A stretch of DNA of 64,000 nt from Pseudomonas putida W15Oct28 (GTDB lineage: Bacteria > Pseudomonadota > Gammaproteobacteria > Pseudomonadales > Pseudomonadaceae), in the NCBI RefSeq assembly GCF_000708715.2, contig NZ_JENB01000012.1, forward strand, positions 62,001 through 126,000. Reading direction: 5' to 3'. The translations under genes were made by a program, and so were the position numbers. A model generated the notes under the pieces. It had not been told where the DNA came from. It ran no database searches and worked only from the letters and a program-made list of their open reading frames with translations. Below are positions 62,533 to 64,000 of the stretch, piece after piece (the first letter of the stretch is position 1; every line of letters begins with the position of its first letter).

Positions 62533-64000
62533 GGACCGGGTTGCTCAGGCGCTCCAGCAGGGTCGCCTGGGCACTGCGCGGGTTCTGGTTGCCGGTCGGG
62601 GTGATACGCACGTAGCGCCCGTCTGGCTGCAAGGTCCAGGCGTGGGTGTTGTCGGTCAGGTAGCTTTCCAGCTCCTTCTTCACCCGCAGCAACAGCTTCT
62701 TGCCTTCCACCGGGAAGCAAGTCTCGACGCGCTTGTCGAGGTTGCGCTCCATCCAGTCGGCACTGGACAGGTAGATCTGCTCTTCGCCGCCATTGAGGAA
62801 GTAGAACACCCGCGTGTGCTCAAGGAAGCGGCCGATGATCGAGCGCACCTGGATATTGTGTGAAACCCCCGGGATGCCTGGGCGCAGACAGCACATGCCA
62901 CGCACCACCAGGTCGATTTTCACACCCGACTGGCTGGCCTTGTACAGCGCCTTGATGACCTTGGCATCGGTCAGCGAGTTGAACTTGGCAATGATGTGCG
63001 CCGGCTTGCCTTCGAGGGCGAACTGGGTTTCGCGCGCGATCATGTCGAGCATGCCCTTTTTCAGGGTGAACGGCGCGTGCAGCAACTTTTTCATGCGCAG
63101 CGTCTTGCCCATGCCGATCAACTGGCTGAACAGCTTGCCGACGTCTTCGGTGAGGGCGTCGTCAGAGGTCAGCAGGCTGTAGTCGGTGTACAGGCGGGCG
63201 TTGCCGGCGTGGTAGTTACCGGTACCCAGGTGCGCATAGCGCACGATCTCGCCCTGCTCGCGGCGCAGGATCAACATCATCTTGGCGTGGGTCTTGAAGC
63301 CGACCACACCGTAGATCACCACCGCACCGGCCGCTTGCAGGCGGCTGGCCATCTGCAGGTTGGACTCTTCGTCGAAGCGCGCGCGCAATTCGATCACCGC
63401 GGTGACCTCCTTGCCGTTACGCGCCGCGTCCACCAGAGCATCGACAATTTCCGAGTTGGCCCCGGAACGGTAAAGCGTCTGGCGCACGGCAAGCACGTGC
63501 GGGTCCTTGGCGGCCTGTCGCAGCAAGTCGACCACCGGGGTGAAGGACTCGAACGGGTGCATCAGCAGGATGTCCTGCTTGCTGATCACGCTGAAAATGT
63601 TGTCGGCGTTCACCAGCAGCTTGGGGATCGCCGGGGTGAACGGCGTGTACTGAAGCTCCGGGTGACTGTCCAGGCCGGTAATGCTGAACAGGCGGGTGAG
63701 GTTGACCGGGCCATTGACCTGGTACAGCTCGCTTTCGCTGAGGCTGAACTGCTTCAACAAGTAGTCCGACAGGTGTTTCGGGCAGGTGTCGGCCACTTCC
63801 AGGCGCACGGCGTCGCCGTAACGGCGCGAGAACAGCTCGCCGCGCAGGGCGCGGGCGAGGTCGTCGACTTCTTCGGAGTCCAACGCCAGGTCGGCGTTAC
63901 GGGTCAGGCGGAACTGGTAGCAGCCCTTCACCTTCATGCCCTGGAACAGGTCGTCGGCGTGCGCGTGGATCATCGACGACAGGAACACGTGGTTGGCACC
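62519..64000 (-). CDS. ppk: Polyphosphate kinase Ppk, 5' end cut off by the window
   Basis: Ppk makes polyphosphate from ATP. The frame is open to the right edge, giving 494 visible C-terminal residues. Visible pieces are [37 protein letters not shown] (the phospho-histidine region of the phospholipase-D-like fold), [34 protein letters not shown] with the second catalytic His, and the C-terminal [19 protein letters not shown]. The full protein is about 700 or more residues, so about 200-250 N-terminal residues lie outside. Confidence 0.95.
   Translation of the reverse strand, partial: GANHVFLSSMIHAHADDLFQGMKVKGCYQFRLTRNADLALDSEEVDDLARALRGELFSRRYGDAVRLEVADTCPKHLSDYLLKQFSLSESELYQVNGPVNLTRLFSITGLDSHPELQYTPFTPAIPKLLVNADNIFSVISKQDILLMHPFESFTPVVDLLRQAAKDPHVLAVRQTLYRSGANSEIVDALVDAARNGKEVTAVIELRARFDEESNLQMASRLQAAGAVVIYGVVGFKTHAKMMLILRREQGEIVRYAHLGTGNYHAGNARLYTDYSLLTSDDALTEDVGKLFSQLIGMGKTLRMKKLLHAPFTLKKGMLDMIARETQFALEGKPAHIIAKFNSLTDAKVIKALYKASQSGVKIDLVVRGMCCLRPGIPGVSHNIQVRSIIGRFLEHTRVFYFLNGGEEQIYLSSADWMERNLDKRVETCFPVEGKKLLLRVKKELESYLTDNTHAWTLQPDGRYVRITPTGNQNPRSAQATLLERLSNPVLNVR

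Overview
The window is a GC-rich, densely coded bacterial chromosome segment with about 58 protein genes, one 6S RNA gene and no tRNA or rRNA. Protein sequences, gene order and many REP palindromes of the GTRG-plus-stem type point to the Pseudomonas putida group. Examples of the gene order are spuI-spuC-spuDEFGH, gcvT/gcvH/gcvP beside fbpAB, zapA-ssrS-fau, and ubiD-rho-trxA-ppx/ppk. This assignment rests on recalled synteny; no database search was run. Almost everything is core housekeeping DNA: no prophage, plasmid, integron, CRISPR array or classical insertion sequence was seen.

Layout. 1-9.1 kb holds sulfur acquisition genes on the minus strand: a cut-off metQ, an odd sigma-54 AAA+ ATPase, a small hydrolase, tonB-exbB-exbD, and the sulfate system oscA-sbp-cysT-cysW-cysA. 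9.3-14.5 kb is a TriABC-like RND efflux operon with two adaptor lipoproteins. 14.8-15.8 kb holds a REP-associated tyrosine transposase (RAYT) followed by a striking array of ten 43-bp repeats bounded by two REPs. 15.8-26.2 kb is the polyamine uptake and gamma-glutamylation region (spuH, G, F, E, D, C, I and divergent spuB). 26.3-28.9 kb carries argA and argE. 29-33.7 kb carries a CYTH/CHAD protein, an Lrp regulator divergent from a small unknown protein, an orphan GspE-like ATPase and a DUF2388 protein. 33.8-38.4 kb is the glycine cleavage system and 38.5-41.3 kb an iron(III) ABC transporter. 41.5-46.3 kb is the ygfB-pepP-ubiH-thioesterase-visC operon. 46.4-47.8 kb is the zapB-like/zapA/6S RNA/fau unit. 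48.7-53.5 kb is a YhiI-RbbA-YhhJ type exporter operon. 53.8-64 kb has a FliL-like protein, a quinone oxidoreductase, ChaC, a flavin reductase overlapping ubiD, rho, trxA, ppx and the 3' part of ppk.

How the genes work together. The sulfur genes share AT-rich upstream elements (TTATTC-like, CTTAAA...GTTTAA) that could be CysB-type control sites, and the tonB-exbBD unit may belong to that response. The spu genes form a full putrescine uptake and catabolism route. The visC/ubiH genes and ubiD feed ubiquinone synthesis.

Most unusual points: (1) the 10 x 43 bp array, in which each unit looks like the spacer of a REP doublet whose REP bodies were excised at the GTGG tetranucleotide a RAYT would recognise; (2) a 160-bp long inverted repeat resembling a MITE between spuC and spuD; (3) a sigma-54 activator-like ATPase with a degenerate GAFTGA loop and no DNA-binding domain; (4) an orphan GspE ATPase with a shortened tetracysteine motif; (5) two genes that appear to start at TTG with identical GAGGAG-N7-TTG geometry.
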